A DNA stretch of 64,000 bases, taken from Kineosporia aurantiaca JCM 3230. GTDB lineage: Bacteria; Actinomycetota; Actinomycetes; Actinomycetales; Kineosporiaceae. Each line of letters opens with the position of its first letter. The first letter of the stretch is position 1. The notes beneath the pieces were generated by a model. That model saw nothing but the letters and a program-made list of their open reading frames with translations, did no database searches and was not told the DNA's origin. Below, in pieces: positions 49,897 to 57,917 of the stretch. The position numbers were made by a program, and so were the translations under genes. The stretch is taken from NCBI GenBank assembly GCA_000719025.1, contig JODP01000001.1, positions 496,001 to 560,000 of the forward strand. Reading direction: 5' to 3'.

Positions 49897-50967
49897 ATGT
49901 CTGTCCAGACTTCAACGACGCCGGTACGGGACGTCGGTGCGCCCCGCCGCCGGCCCGGTGGGGGCATCCGCGGCCGGGAGTGGGTGGCCGGCTGGGTGTT
50001 CACCGCCCCGGTGATCGCGCTGATCGTCTTCTTCCTGGTGATTCCGATCCTGATGGCCCTGTGGGTGAGCTTCAGCGACTGGACCGGCATCGGAAGTCCC
50101 TTCTCCGGCAACGTCAGGTTCGTCGGCCTGAAGAACTACCGGTTCCTGCTGACCGAGGACGGCCTGTCCCGGTCCAACCTGATGCAGAGCCTGCGCAACA
50201 ACTTCTACTACGTCATCCTGGTCGTCCCGCTGCAGACCGCGCTGGCGCTGTTCCTGGCCGTCATCGTGAACCGGCGAAGACTGGCCGGCCGCGGCTTCTT
50301 CCGTACGGCGTTCTACTTCCCCTCGGTCACCTCGTCGGTGGCGATCGTGATCATCTTCCAGTTCCTGTTCAACGGCAGCGGGGCGATCAACGCGATCCTG
50401 TCAGCGATCGGGGTGCACGGCCCGGACTGGCTCAGCCAGCAGGACGGGCTCGTGCACGTCTTCCTCGACCAGATCGGGGTGCACCGTCCGCCCGGGTTCC
50501 TGGCGAACCACGCGGTGCTCGGCCAGTCGTTGTGGGAGTGGTTCGCCGGCCCCAGCGCGGCGATGCTGGTGCTGATCGTGCTGGCGATCTGGACCACGGC
50601 AGGCACCTTCATGCTGATGTTCCTGGCCGCGCTGCAGAGCATTTCGAGTGACGTCGAGGAGGCCGCGATCACCGACGGCACGAATGCCTGGCAGCGCTTC
50701 TGGTACGTCACACTGCCCATGCTCCGCCCGACCCTGCTGGTGGTGCTGACCCTGGGCCTGATCAGCACCTGGCAGACCTTCGACGCGCAGTTCCTGCTGG
50801 GCAGCGCCGTCACCAACCCGTCCATCGTCACCCCGGCCTACCTGTCGTACAAGACGTCGTTCGGCGATCAGCAGTGGGGCCAGGGGGCGGCGATCTCGTT
50901 CATTCTCTTCGTGATCATCATCGTGCTGGCCGCCTTCCAGCGCTGGGTGCTGAGGGAGCGGTCATGA
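49897..50967 (+). CDS. sugar ABC transporter permease (MalF type)
   Basis: A 356-residue permease with six membrane segments. The EAA coupling loop is DVEEAAITDGTNAWQRFWYVTLPML (about 258-282). A periplasmic insertion between spans (about 170-215) is longer than usual. AAAGGGA supports the ATG at 49897. Its stop overlaps the next permease start by 4 bases. Confidence 0.93.
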   Translation: MSVQTSTTPVRDVGAPRRRPGGGIRGREWVAGWVFTAPVIALIVFFLVIPILMALWVSFSDWTGIGSPFSGNVRFVGLKNYRFLLTEDGLSRSNLMQSLRNNFYYVILVVPLQTALALFLAVIVNRRRLAGRGFFRTAFYFPSVTSSVAIVIIFQFLFNGSGAINAILSAIGVHGPDWLSQQDGLVHVFLDQIGVHRPPGFLANHAVLGQSLWEWFAGPSAAMLVLIVLAIWTTAGTFMLMFLAALQSISSDVEEAAITDGTNAWQRFWYVTLPMLRPTLLVVLTLGLISTWQTFDAQFLLGSAVTNPSIVTPAYLSYKTSFGDQQWGQGAAISFILFVIIIVLAAFQRWVLRERS

Positions 50968-51821
50968 GCCGGAAGAAGCCGTCGTACCGGGTCGGGCAGT
51001 CCTCCCGCGCGGCCCTGATCGCCACCTACAGCGCGCTGGCCCTGGCCGCGGTCATCTACATCTACCCCTTCCTGATCGAGCTGGGCACCGCCTTCAAGAC
51101 CGACCCGGACGCCACCGCACATCCGCTGAACCCGCTGCCGCAGGCCTGGACGCTGCACGCCTTCCACCAGCTCGGCGAGGTCGACTTCCCGCTCTGGTTC
51201 GGCAATTCCGCGTTCGTGGCGCTCACCGTGACGGTCGGCCGGGTGTTCTTCGACGCCCTGGCCGGATACGCCCTGGCCCGCCTGCACTTCTGGGGACGAT
51301 CGGCGCTGTTCGCCGGGATCGTGGCGGTGATGGCGGTGCCCAACGTCGTCCTGCTGATCCCCAAGTTCCTGGTGCTCAACCAGCTCGGCCTCTACAACAC
51401 CTACAGCGGCATGATCGTCCCGCTGATGACCGACGCGGCCGGGGTCTTCATCATGAAGCAGTTCTTCGAGTCGGTCCCGGTGAGCGTGGAGGAGGCGGCC
51501 CATCTGGACGGCGCGGGCACCTTCCGCACCTTCTGGTCGGTCACCCTGCCGATGTCCCGGCCGGCCCTGATCACCATCACCATCCTGTCGTTCCAGGCCT
51601 CCTGGAACGAGCTGGCGCACTTCATCGTCTCCCGTGACAAGCCCGGCCTGAACACCCTGACCAGCGGGGTGGCCACGCTGGTGAGCGGAACCCTGGGCAA
51701 GGGCAACGAGTTCCCGCTGAAGATGGCGGCCGCCCTGCTGATGACCATTCCGGTGGCCGTCCTGTTCTTCGTCTTCCAGAAATACATCATGCGCAGCGCC
51801 GAAGGGGCGGTGAAGGAATGA
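50964..51821 (+). CDS. sugar ABC transporter permease (MalG type)
   Basis: A 285-residue permease with six membrane segments and the EAA loop SVEEAAHLDGAGTFRTFWSVTLP (about 175-197). It pairs with the MalF-type protein to form the channel. It starts inside the stop of that gene (ATGA) and its own stop overlaps the peptidase E start, so translation of all three is coupled. Confidence 0.93.
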   Translation: MSRKKPSYRVGQSSRAALIATYSALALAAVIYIYPFLIELGTAFKTDPDATAHPLNPLPQAWTLHAFHQLGEVDFPLWFGNSAFVALTVTVGRVFFDALAGYALARLHFWGRSALFAGIVAVMAVPNVVLLIPKFLVLNQLGLYNTYSGMIVPLMTDAAGVFIMKQFFESVPVSVEEAAHLDGAGTFRTFWSVTLPMSRPALITITILSFQASWNELAHFIVSRDKPGLNTLTSGVATLVSGTLGKGNEFPLKMAAALLMTIPVAVLFFVFQKYIMRSAEGAVKE

Positions 51822-52534
51822 CGATCCTGATCGCCACCTGCGGTGGGATGAAACCGGGCCGACGCACCGAACTGGAGTACGGCCCTCTGGTCCTGCACGC
51901 GATCGAACGGGCCGGGGTGCAGGGCCGGGCCCCGCGGGTCTGCCAGGTCGACACGGCCAGTGGCGATCAGCGGTTCGCCCAGGCGCAGCAGGACGAGGCC
52001 GGCCGGATCGCCGGGATCACCACCTCACACCTGACCCTGTTCCCGATGCCGAATGTGGACGACGTGCTGGCGTTCCTGCTCTCGCAGGACGTGATCTGGG
52101 TCAACGGCGGCAGCGTGGTCAATCTGCTGGCGGTCTGGCGGGCGCACGGGCTGCCGTCGATCTTCCGCACCGCCTGGGAGGCCGGAGTGGTGCTGGCCGG
52201 TGGTTCGGCCGGCGCGGTGTGCTGGCACAGCGGGGGCACCACGTCGTCCTTCGGACCCGAGATATCACCCGTGCTGGACGGTTTGGGTCTGGTGCCGGAA
52301 TCCTGCTGCGTGCACTACGACTCGGATCCGGGACGACGTCCGCTCTACCACTCCCTGGTCGGTTCGGGTCAGCTCGCCGACGGGTTCGCGTTGGAAGAGG
52401 GCGCCGGGGTGGTCTACGAGGACGGCAAAATGGTGGACGTCGTCACGGACATCCCGGGGCACCGCGCCTTTCGGGTAGAGGCCACCGCCGACGGGGTGCA
52501 CGAGGAGCCACTCAGTGCCCGGTTGCTTCGGTGA
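51818..52534 (+). CDS. peptidase E (S51 family)
   Basis: A 238-residue serine peptidase of the class-I-glutamine-amidotransferase-like fold. The nucleophile Ser130 lies in AGGSAGAVCW, preceded by VNGGSVVNLLAVWRAHGL. Classical peptidase E cleaves Asp-X dipeptides. Its ATG overlaps the MalG stop (ATGA), so it is translationally tied to a sugar importer, an odd pairing that suggests either a glycopeptide substrate or a different activity. Its 3' end overlaps the convergent HxlR-redoxin gene by 23 bases. Confidence 0.88.
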   Translation: MTILIATCGGMKPGRRTELEYGPLVLHAIERAGVQGRAPRVCQVDTASGDQRFAQAQQDEAGRIAGITTSHLTLFPMPNVDDVLAFLLSQDVIWVNGGSVVNLLAVWRAHGLPSIFRTAWEAGVVLAGGSAGAVCWHSGGTTSSFGPEISPVLDGLGLVPESCCVHYDSDPGRRPLYHSLVGSGQLADGFALEEGAGVVYEDGKMVDVVTDIPGHRAFRVEATADGVHEEPLSARLLR

Positions 52535-53387
52535 GGAGTTTCAGCATCTCATCGACGGAGCCGGCCGGATCGGTCACCGGGAACTGCACGGCCTGGATCA
52601 CCGACTGCGGATCCACCAGCAGGGTGAGTCGCTTCAGCCGATCGACGCCGGCCACCCGGAAGGTCGGCAGCCGCAGCCGGGCGGCCAGTTCGGTGTCCTG
52701 ATCGGAGATCAGCGCGAACGGCAGCTGGGCGTGTTCCACGAAAGCCTGCTGCTGGTCGGGGCGCTGGGTGCTGACGCCGGTGATCTGCGCCCCCAGTGCC
52801 GCGAAGTCCGCATGGCGAGAGGCGTACGTCGTCGATTCCAGGGTGCAGCCCGCCGCTCCGGGAATCTCTGACCATCCTGGCGGATACGCCTGCGGGCCCG
52901 GGGCGAAAGCCCCTGGGAAGAAGTAGAAGACGTTCCACCGGGCGTCGCCCCTGAACGGCCGGCCGTCGTGCCGCTCAAGCCGGACCTCGGGCATCGGCCG
53001 CCCGACCAGCGAGTGCACGCGATGCACCTCGGCGGAGGACTCGTCCGCGGTGGCCGTGAGCTGCCCATCGCCCATCACGTGCCGGTCGCCCCAGTCCTGC
53101 AGCGCGATCAGCACCGGCAGCAGCCCTTCCCCCTTGGCGGTCAGGACATAGTCGTGCCGAGGCGGGTGCTGCGAGTACGGCCGCTTCTCCAGAACCCCGG
53201 CTTCCACCAGGCCGTTCAGACGTTCGGTCAGAGCCCGGCGGCTGACCCCGAGATCGCGCTGCAATGCGTCGAACCTGGTCGTGCCGCCGGCCACGTCCCG
53301 CACGATCAGGACCGTCCACCAGTCGCCGAGCACGCCGAGGGCCTGCGCGATGCCGCAGTCGGCGTCGGCCAGGTCGCTCCGCTTCAT
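52512..53387 (-). CDS. HxlR winged-helix / peroxiredoxin-like fusion protein
   Basis: A 291-residue two-domain protein. Residues about 8-105 are an HxlR-type winged helix with the N-terminal DADC (Cys11) used by redox- or electrophile-sensing members. Residues about 125-290 are a thioredoxin-fold peroxiredoxin/AhpC-TSA domain with FYFFPGAFAPG and a GCT segment (Cys181) that could be the peroxidatic cysteine; the canonical P-x-x-x-T-x-x-C is not exact. A DNA-binding protein joined to its own peroxidase-like domain could sense peroxide directly. It is divergent from an MFS exporter across a 25-bp palindrome. Confidence 0.85.
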   Translation of the reverse strand: MKRSDLADADCGIAQALGVLGDWWTVLIVRDVAGGTTRFDALQRDLGVSRRALTERLNGLVEAGVLEKRPYSQHPPRHDYVLTAKGEGLLPVLIALQDWGDRHVMGDGQLTATADESSAEVHRVHSLVGRPMPEVRLERHDGRPFRGDARWNVFYFFPGAFAPGPQAYPPGWSEIPGAAGCTLESTTYASRHADFAALGAQITGVSTQRPDQQQAFVEHAQLPFALISDQDTELAARLRLPTFRVAGVDRLKRLTLLVDPQSVIQAVQFPVTDPAGSVDEMLKLLTEATGH

Positions 53388-53428
53388 GTCCGATTCATCC
53401 TTGCTTCGGGGTACCCGCCACCCACTAT

Positions 53429-53453
53429 AGTGCGTTCCATATTGGAACTCACT
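53429..53453. promoter_or_regulatory. 25-bp near-perfect palindrome, probable HxlR operator
   Basis: AGTGCGTTCCA (53429-53439) and TGGAACTCACT (53443-53453) are inverted repeats with one mismatch around a 3-base centre, between the divergent HxlR-redoxin and MFS genes. A TATAGT -10-like element at 53426-53431 overlaps its left arm, so binding would block transcription of the MFS gene. Confidence 0.65.
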
Positions 53454-53469
53454 CGGGCGGTGATCTGCG

Positions 53470-54720
53470 GTGCGGACTTCGGTCTTCTGGCGGTGGTGGT
53501 CAGCCGGGGCAATCAGCAGTGTCGGTTCGGCGGTGGGCGGCGTGGCCCTGCCCCTGACCGCCCTGACCTTGCTGCACGCGAGCGCGTTCGAGATGGGTCT
53601 GGTCGCCGCGGCCGGCTATCTGGCCTGGATCGTCATCGGTCTGCCGGCCGGCGTCATCGTGCAGCGCCTGCCCCTGCGCGGCCTCCAGGTCGGCGCCGAT
53701 CTGGCCCGCGCGATCGCGATCGCCTCGGTTCCGCCGACCTGGTGGTGGGGCCATCTGACGGTCGCTCACCTGGTCGGCGTCGCGCTGGTGATCAGCTTCG
53801 CCAACGTGGTCTTCGACGTCGCCAACTCCACCTTCCTGCCCAGCCTGGTCCCGGCCGAGGAACTCGCCGCCCGAAACAGCGTCTCCTCGGCCATGCACGC
53901 TGGTTCCGATCTGGGCGGTCCGGCGGTCGGCGGCGTCCTGGTCCAGCTTCTCGGGCCGGTCGCCACCCTCCTGGTCGACGCCGCCAGCTACCTCGCCTCG
54001 GCCGTCCTGATGCGCTCCCTCCCCCGCGCGGCCCGGCCGAATCCCGGCCAATGGCCATCAATGCGCGAAATGATCGGCGAGGGATGGAATTTCGTTGTCC
54101 GCCATCCGATCATGGGCCCCTGCATGGGCACCGCCACCGTCGTGAACTTCATCTGCGGCGCCCAGGCCGCGCTCTACCCCCTCTACCTGGTTCGCACCCT
54201 CGACGCCCCGGCCTGGGCCGTCGGTCTTCTCCTGGGAGCCGAGGGCATCGGCTCCCTCTTCGGCGCCGCCCTGACCGTCCGGCTGACCCGCCGGTTCGGC
54301 ACCGCCCGTTCGCTGATCGTCATCGGCCCCTTCCTGGTGGCCGGGGCCGCGCTCATCCCCCTCGGCAACGGCCTGGCCGGTTGCCTGGCCTTCGCCTTCG
54401 GCAACATCGTCTTCGCCGGTGCGGTGATGGTTCTGAGCATCACCACCCGCACCTACCGCCAGGTGGCCAGCCCGCCGGAGCTGCTCTCCCGGGTAATGGC
54501 GACGGTCCGGTTCGTCTCCTGGGGTGCCATTCCGGTCGGGGGCCTGGTCGCCGGTGGCCTGGCTCAGGTTCTGGGGCCGCGCAGCACTCTGCTGATCTTT
54601 GCGGCCGTGAGTGTCGGAGCACCCCTCGCAACCCTGTTCTCACCGGTGCGCCGGTTGCGTGACCTGCTCGATTGGGATGCGTCAATGAAGGACGCGGTCC
54701 GCTCGCCGACGCTGGCCTGA
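53470..54720 (+). CDS. MFS transporter (12-segment, MFS_3-like)
   Basis: A 416-residue major facilitator protein with about 12 membrane segments. It resembles the enterobactin-exporter-like group common in actinomycetes (FANVVFDVANSTFLPSLVPAEELAARNSVSSA). It probably exports a toxic or signalling compound under control of the divergent HxlR-redoxin protein. The start is GTG at 53470. It converges with the phosphotransferase gene after 3 bases. Confidence 0.88.
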   Translation: MRTSVFWRWWSAGAISSVGSAVGGVALPLTALTLLHASAFEMGLVAAAGYLAWIVIGLPAGVIVQRLPLRGLQVGADLARAIAIASVPPTWWWGHLTVAHLVGVALVISFANVVFDVANSTFLPSLVPAEELAARNSVSSAMHAGSDLGGPAVGGVLVQLLGPVATLLVDAASYLASAVLMRSLPRAARPNPGQWPSMREMIGEGWNFVVRHPIMGPCMGTATVVNFICGAQAALYPLYLVRTLDAPAWAVGLLLGAEGIGSLFGAALTVRLTRRFGTARSLIVIGPFLVAGAALIPLGNGLAGCLAFAFGNIVFAGAVMVLSITTRTYRQVASPPELLSRVMATVRFVSWGAIPVGGLVAGGLAQVLGPRSTLLIFAAVSVGAPLATLFSPVRRLRDLLDWDASMKDAVRSPTLA

Positions 54721-54723
54721 GCC

Positions 54724-55635
54724 CTAGATCCCGGCTCGGCGCAGCCGGTCCTCGCCCTGAGCCAGAACCTGGGTCAGAGCGACCGGTGGGTTCTTCCAAA
54801 GGATCTCGGCGCGGGCGTTGTGCAGCGCCGGCCAAAGACTGGCGGCCCAGGCGATCTCGCGTTCCTCACGGCTGAAGCGTCCGCACTGCTCCTGGTAGGC
54901 CGCCAGGAAGGCCTCCGAACTGGCGAGCGGGGCGAGGGTGGGGGCCGACGCGGTGGCAAAGGCTCCGGCGGCCGCCCCTACCAGGGCGGCCTCGGGCAGC
55001 CAGGCCAGGCTGTCCCAGTCGAGAACGGTGTGCAGGCGGCCATTTTCCCAGCGCAGGTTCTGCGCCTCCCAGTCGCCGTGACCGAGGATCCGCGGCAGGG
55101 CCGCCGACTGCAGCCGCTTGCGCACCAGCCCGGCAATCTCCACGAGGTCACGGTCCGGGAAATCGGCGCCCGGACGGTCGTCGTGCAAAGGGTTGGGCGG
55201 CCAGTGGTTCGGGCCTTCGTGCTCCCAGCGCACCCACTCGGGGTTGGGCAGCGGCGGCGAGTCGACGATCCGGCGGGTGATCGCCGTCGCCCGGGCGTAG
55301 CGGCGGGCCGAGCGGACGGCCGCGGCCGGGCTGTCGTCGATCTCGATCACCCCGCCGGGACGCCACTCCTCCGCGTGCACGGCCAGCCGGCCGACCAGGG
55401 TCAGGCCGGTCAGCGGCCGGGCACAGGGAAATCCGGCGTCGGCGGCCGCCCGTTGCGCGATCAGGCAGGTCTGCGCCCTCTGGGTCGGATCGATCCGGGC
55501 CTTGACCACCACCGCCCGGCCGTCGTCCAGGCGCAGCGCCCGGACCCCGGACATCGGGGTGCCGGACGTCAGCTCCTCGACCGGTGTGGCCGCGAGTTCG
55601 CGGCGGCACCAGTCGACCTGCCATCCATCGAGCAC
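54724..55635 (-). CDS. aminoglycoside phosphotransferase-family protein
   Basis: A 303-residue kinase of the APH/choline kinase fold. Lys45 (VVVKARI) would contact ATP, HGDWEAQN (186-193) holds the catalytic Asp188 and the Mg-binding Asn193, and LDWDSL (205-210) holds the second metal ligand. The family phosphorylates hydroxyl groups on many small molecules; resistance to an aminoglycoside cannot be inferred. It starts (GTG) 12 bases after the TetR stop, so it is probably co-transcribed with it. Confidence 0.85.
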   Translation of the reverse strand: MLDGWQVDWCRRELAATPVEELTSGTPMSGVRALRLDDGRAVVVKARIDPTQRAQTCLIAQRAAADAGFPCARPLTGLTLVGRLAVHAEEWRPGGVIEIDDSPAAAVRSARRYARATAITRRIVDSPPLPNPEWVRWEHEGPNHWPPNPLHDDRPGADFPDRDLVEIAGLVRKRLQSAALPRILGHGDWEAQNLRWENGRLHTVLDWDSLAWLPEAALVGAAAGAFATASAPTLAPLASSEAFLAAYQEQCGRFSREEREIAWAASLWPALHNARAEILWKNPPVALTQVLAQGEDRLRRAGI

Positions 55636-55647
55636 GGGAGCGGACTT

Positions 55648-56325
55648 TCAGCGCAGGCGGGCGCTCATGGCCTGGACCCCGGCGACGAAGACGTCGATCA
55701 GCATGGTCGTGTCCTCGTCCCGGCAGAGGGTGTTGGCGATGACCGGGGCGTGGGCGACCAGCGTCGGGTACTGCTGCGGGGGAAGCGCACCCAGGGCCGC
55801 GGTCTTGTGACGCACGCCGGCGTCCATCTCCTCGGCGGAGAGTGAACCCCTCTTGTCCCCCTCCGGAGGAGCGACCGTGGCCAGAGCGACGCGCAGGCCG
55901 TGCAGGGCCAGGTAGGTGGCGGTCTCCGGATCGAAGCCGGCCTCGACCAGAACCCCGAGGCCGCGCTCGGTCAGGGCCAGGCCGTGCGGGTGCTCGGCCA
56001 GCCGCACGGTGACCAGGGGGGCCAGCTGAGGGTGCGGCCGGAGCGCGGTGACCAGCGCGATCATGGTCGCCCGGAGGTCGGCGGCCCAGTCCCCGCTCGG
56101 ATCCGGGACCTCGACCGCGTCCAGGATGTGGTCGCCGATGCCCGCCAGCAGGTCGTCCTTGGTGCGGAAGTGCCAGTACAGGGCCATCGAGGTGACGCCG
56201 AAGTCGCGGGCCAGGCGGCGCACCGTCACCGCCTCGATGCCCTCGGCGTCGCCGAGGGCCACGGCGCGCTCGGCCACGACCTCACGGCTGAGGCCGGGGC
56301 GGCTGCCGGGGTTCGTCGCGCTCAT
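55648..56325 (-). CDS. TetR family transcriptional regulator
   Basis: A 225-residue regulator with the N-terminal TetR helix-turn-helix (EAVTVRRLARDFGVTSMALYWHFRTKDDLLAGI, about 31-63) and a TetR_C-like ligand domain. The ATG at 56325 has AAGGTGG about 6 bases upstream. It is divergent from a DHA2 efflux pump and faces two perfect palindromic operators, the usual local repressor-pump layout. The phosphotransferase gene follows on the same transcript. Confidence 0.9.
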   Translation of the reverse strand: MSATNPGSRPGLSREVVAERAVALGDAEGIEAVTVRRLARDFGVTSMALYWHFRTKDDLLAGIGDHILDAVEVPDPSGDWAADLRATMIALVTALRPHPQLAPLVTVRLAEHPHGLALTERGLGVLVEAGFDPETATYLALHGLRVALATVAPPEGDKRGSLSAEEMDAGVRHKTAALGALPPQQYPTLVAHAPVIANTLCRDEDTTMLIDVFVAGVQAMSARLR

Positions 56326-56350
56326 CGCCGACCACCTTACTGCCTTGACA

Positions 56351-56427
56351 ACTATGCACTGCATAGTGTTCCGTCGAGCCCGTCATATGCAGTGCATATG
56401 ATCGGTGCATAGGAACAGTGCATAGGA
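56351..56427. promoter_or_regulatory. two palindromic TetR operators plus direct half-sites
   Basis: ACTATGCA-C-TGCATAGT (56351-56367) and CATATGCA-G-TGCATATG (56384-56400) are perfect palindromes sharing the core TATGCA-N-TGCATA, with centres 33 bp apart. Two direct GTGCATAGGA half-sites follow at 56405-56414 and 56418-56427, up to the pump's ribosome binding site. TTGACA (56345-56350) abuts operator 1, and TATGAT (56397-56402) overlaps operator 2. The divergent TetR protein is the obvious binder. Confidence 0.8.
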
Positions 56428-56434
56428 GATCTTT

Positions 56435-57871
56435 ATGCCCACCGAAACGTCCCTCGAACGGCGTCCCTGGGCGCTGGCCGCGGTGTCCCTGGCGACCCTG
56501 ATGGCCTTTCTGGACAACAACATCGTCAACGTGGCCCTCCCCTCGATCCAGCGGGACCTGGGCCTGACCACGTCCGGGCTGGAGTGGGTGGTCAGCGCCT
56601 ACGTGCTGGTCTTCGCCGGTCTGCTGCTGGCCGGGGGCCGGCTGGCGGACGCCTTCGGCCGCAAGCGGTTCTTCGTCACCGGGCTGTTCGTCTTCACCGC
56701 CGCCTCGCTGACCGCGGGCCTGGCCGGCACCGACGCGGTGCTGATCGCGGCCCGGGCCGTGCAGGGCCTCGGCGGGGCGCTGATGATGCCCGCCTCCCTG
56801 GCCGTGGTCAGCAACGCGTACACCGAACCCCGGCAGCGCAACGCCTCGATCGCGCTGGTCACCGGGGTCGGCGCGCTCGGCCTGGCGATCGGGCCGGTGG
56901 TCGGTGGGGTGTTGTCCCAGCACGCGTCCTGGGGCTGGATCTTCCTGATCAACGTGCCGCTCGGGATCGTCACAATCGGCCTGTCCCTGTGGGCGGTCAC
57001 CGAATCGCGGGAGAGCGTGCGGACCGGCCTGGACGTTCCCGGCCTGGTCGCCTCGAGCCTGATGCTGACCGCGCTGACCTGGGCCCTGATCGAGGGCAGC
57101 GGACACGGCTGGACCTCGCCGGAGATCCTCACCGCGTTCGCCGTGGCCGCCGCCGCGGCGCTGGTCTTCGCGCTGATCGAGCAGCGCTCCAGCCATCCGA
57201 TGATCGACCTGTCGCTGTTCCGGGACCCGGTCTTCAGCGGCGGCATCGGCACGGTCATGCTCTGGGGTTTCGCCCTGTTCGGGGTCTACTTCTTCACCTC
57301 CATCTACATGCAGGAGGTGCTCGGCTACAGCCCGACCAAGGCCGGTCTGGCCTTCCTGCCGATGGCGCTGTGCATGGTGGTCGCGGCGATCGTCTCCGAG
57401 CCGGTGGCCCACGCGCTGGGCGCCCATCGCGTCGTCGGCCTCTCGATGCTGCTGATGGCGGCCGGCCTGGCCATGGTCGGCCTGCTCGGCAAGGACGTCA
57501 GCTTCGTCGGCCTGATGCCCAGTTTCGTGCTGCTCGGCGTCGGCGCCGGCCTGACCACCCCGCTCACCTCCAGCGTGATGGCCGCCCTGCCGGACGAGCG
57601 GGCCGGACTGGCCTCGGCGGTGTTCAACGCCGGCCGGGAGGTCGCCGGACTGCTCGGGGTCACGGTGATCGGCGCGATCCTCACCGCCCGGCAGAACTCC
57701 GACATCCGCACCGGCGCCGCCCCGCTCGACGCGTTCCTGTCCGGCTACCGGGAGGCCCTGCTGATCAGCGCGGGCCTGCTGGTGGTCGGCGCCGTGGCCG
57801 GATTCCTGGCCCTGCGGGGCACGCCCTCGGCGGCTTCGGACGCGGAAACTCCTGCGGTGGTCCCGGTTTGA
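56435..57871 (+). CDS. MFS efflux transporter, DHA2 (EmrB/QacA) family
   Basis: A 478-residue, 14-segment drug:H+ antiporter. LDNNIVNVALPSIQRDLG (about 27-44) is the DHA2 motif D1; GGRLADAFGRKR (about 67-78) is motif A; GPVVGGVLSQHASWGWIFLINVPLG is motif C with the following span. It exports drugs or toxic metabolites. AGGAG about 8 bases upstream supports the ATG at 56435. The divergent TetR gene and its operators should give drug-inducible expression. Confidence 0.92.
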   Translation: MPTETSLERRPWALAAVSLATLMAFLDNNIVNVALPSIQRDLGLTTSGLEWVVSAYVLVFAGLLLAGGRLADAFGRKRFFVTGLFVFTAASLTAGLAGTDAVLIAARAVQGLGGALMMPASLAVVSNAYTEPRQRNASIALVTGVGALGLAIGPVVGGVLSQHASWGWIFLINVPLGIVTIGLSLWAVTESRESVRTGLDVPGLVASSLMLTALTWALIEGSGHGWTSPEILTAFAVAAAAALVFALIEQRSSHPMIDLSLFRDPVFSGGIGTVMLWGFALFGVYFFTSIYMQEVLGYSPTKAGLAFLPMALCMVVAAIVSEPVAHALGAHRVVGLSMLLMAAGLAMVGLLGKDVSFVGLMPSFVLLGVGAGLTTPLTSSVMAALPDERAGLASAVFNAGREVAGLLGVTVIGAILTARQNSDIRTGAAPLDAFLSGYREALLISAGLLVVGAVAGFLALRGTPSAASDAETPAVVPV

Positions 57872-57874
57872 CGA

Positions 57875-57906
57875 GGTGGGTCCCGGTTTACCGACCGGGA
57901 CCCACC
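57875..57906. terminator. bidirectional hairpin terminator
   Basis: GGTGGGTCCCGGT (57875-57887) and ACCGGGACCCACC (57894-57906) form a perfect 13-bp stem with a 6-base loop between the convergent efflux pump and sugar-binding protein genes. Confidence 0.8.
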
Positions 57907-57917
57907 ATCGTCCACCC

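Noticed and set aside
54724..55635. Aminoglycoside resistance gene
   Set aside because: Only the general APH kinase fold is visible. The family covers many unrelated substrates, so a resistance claim is not supported.
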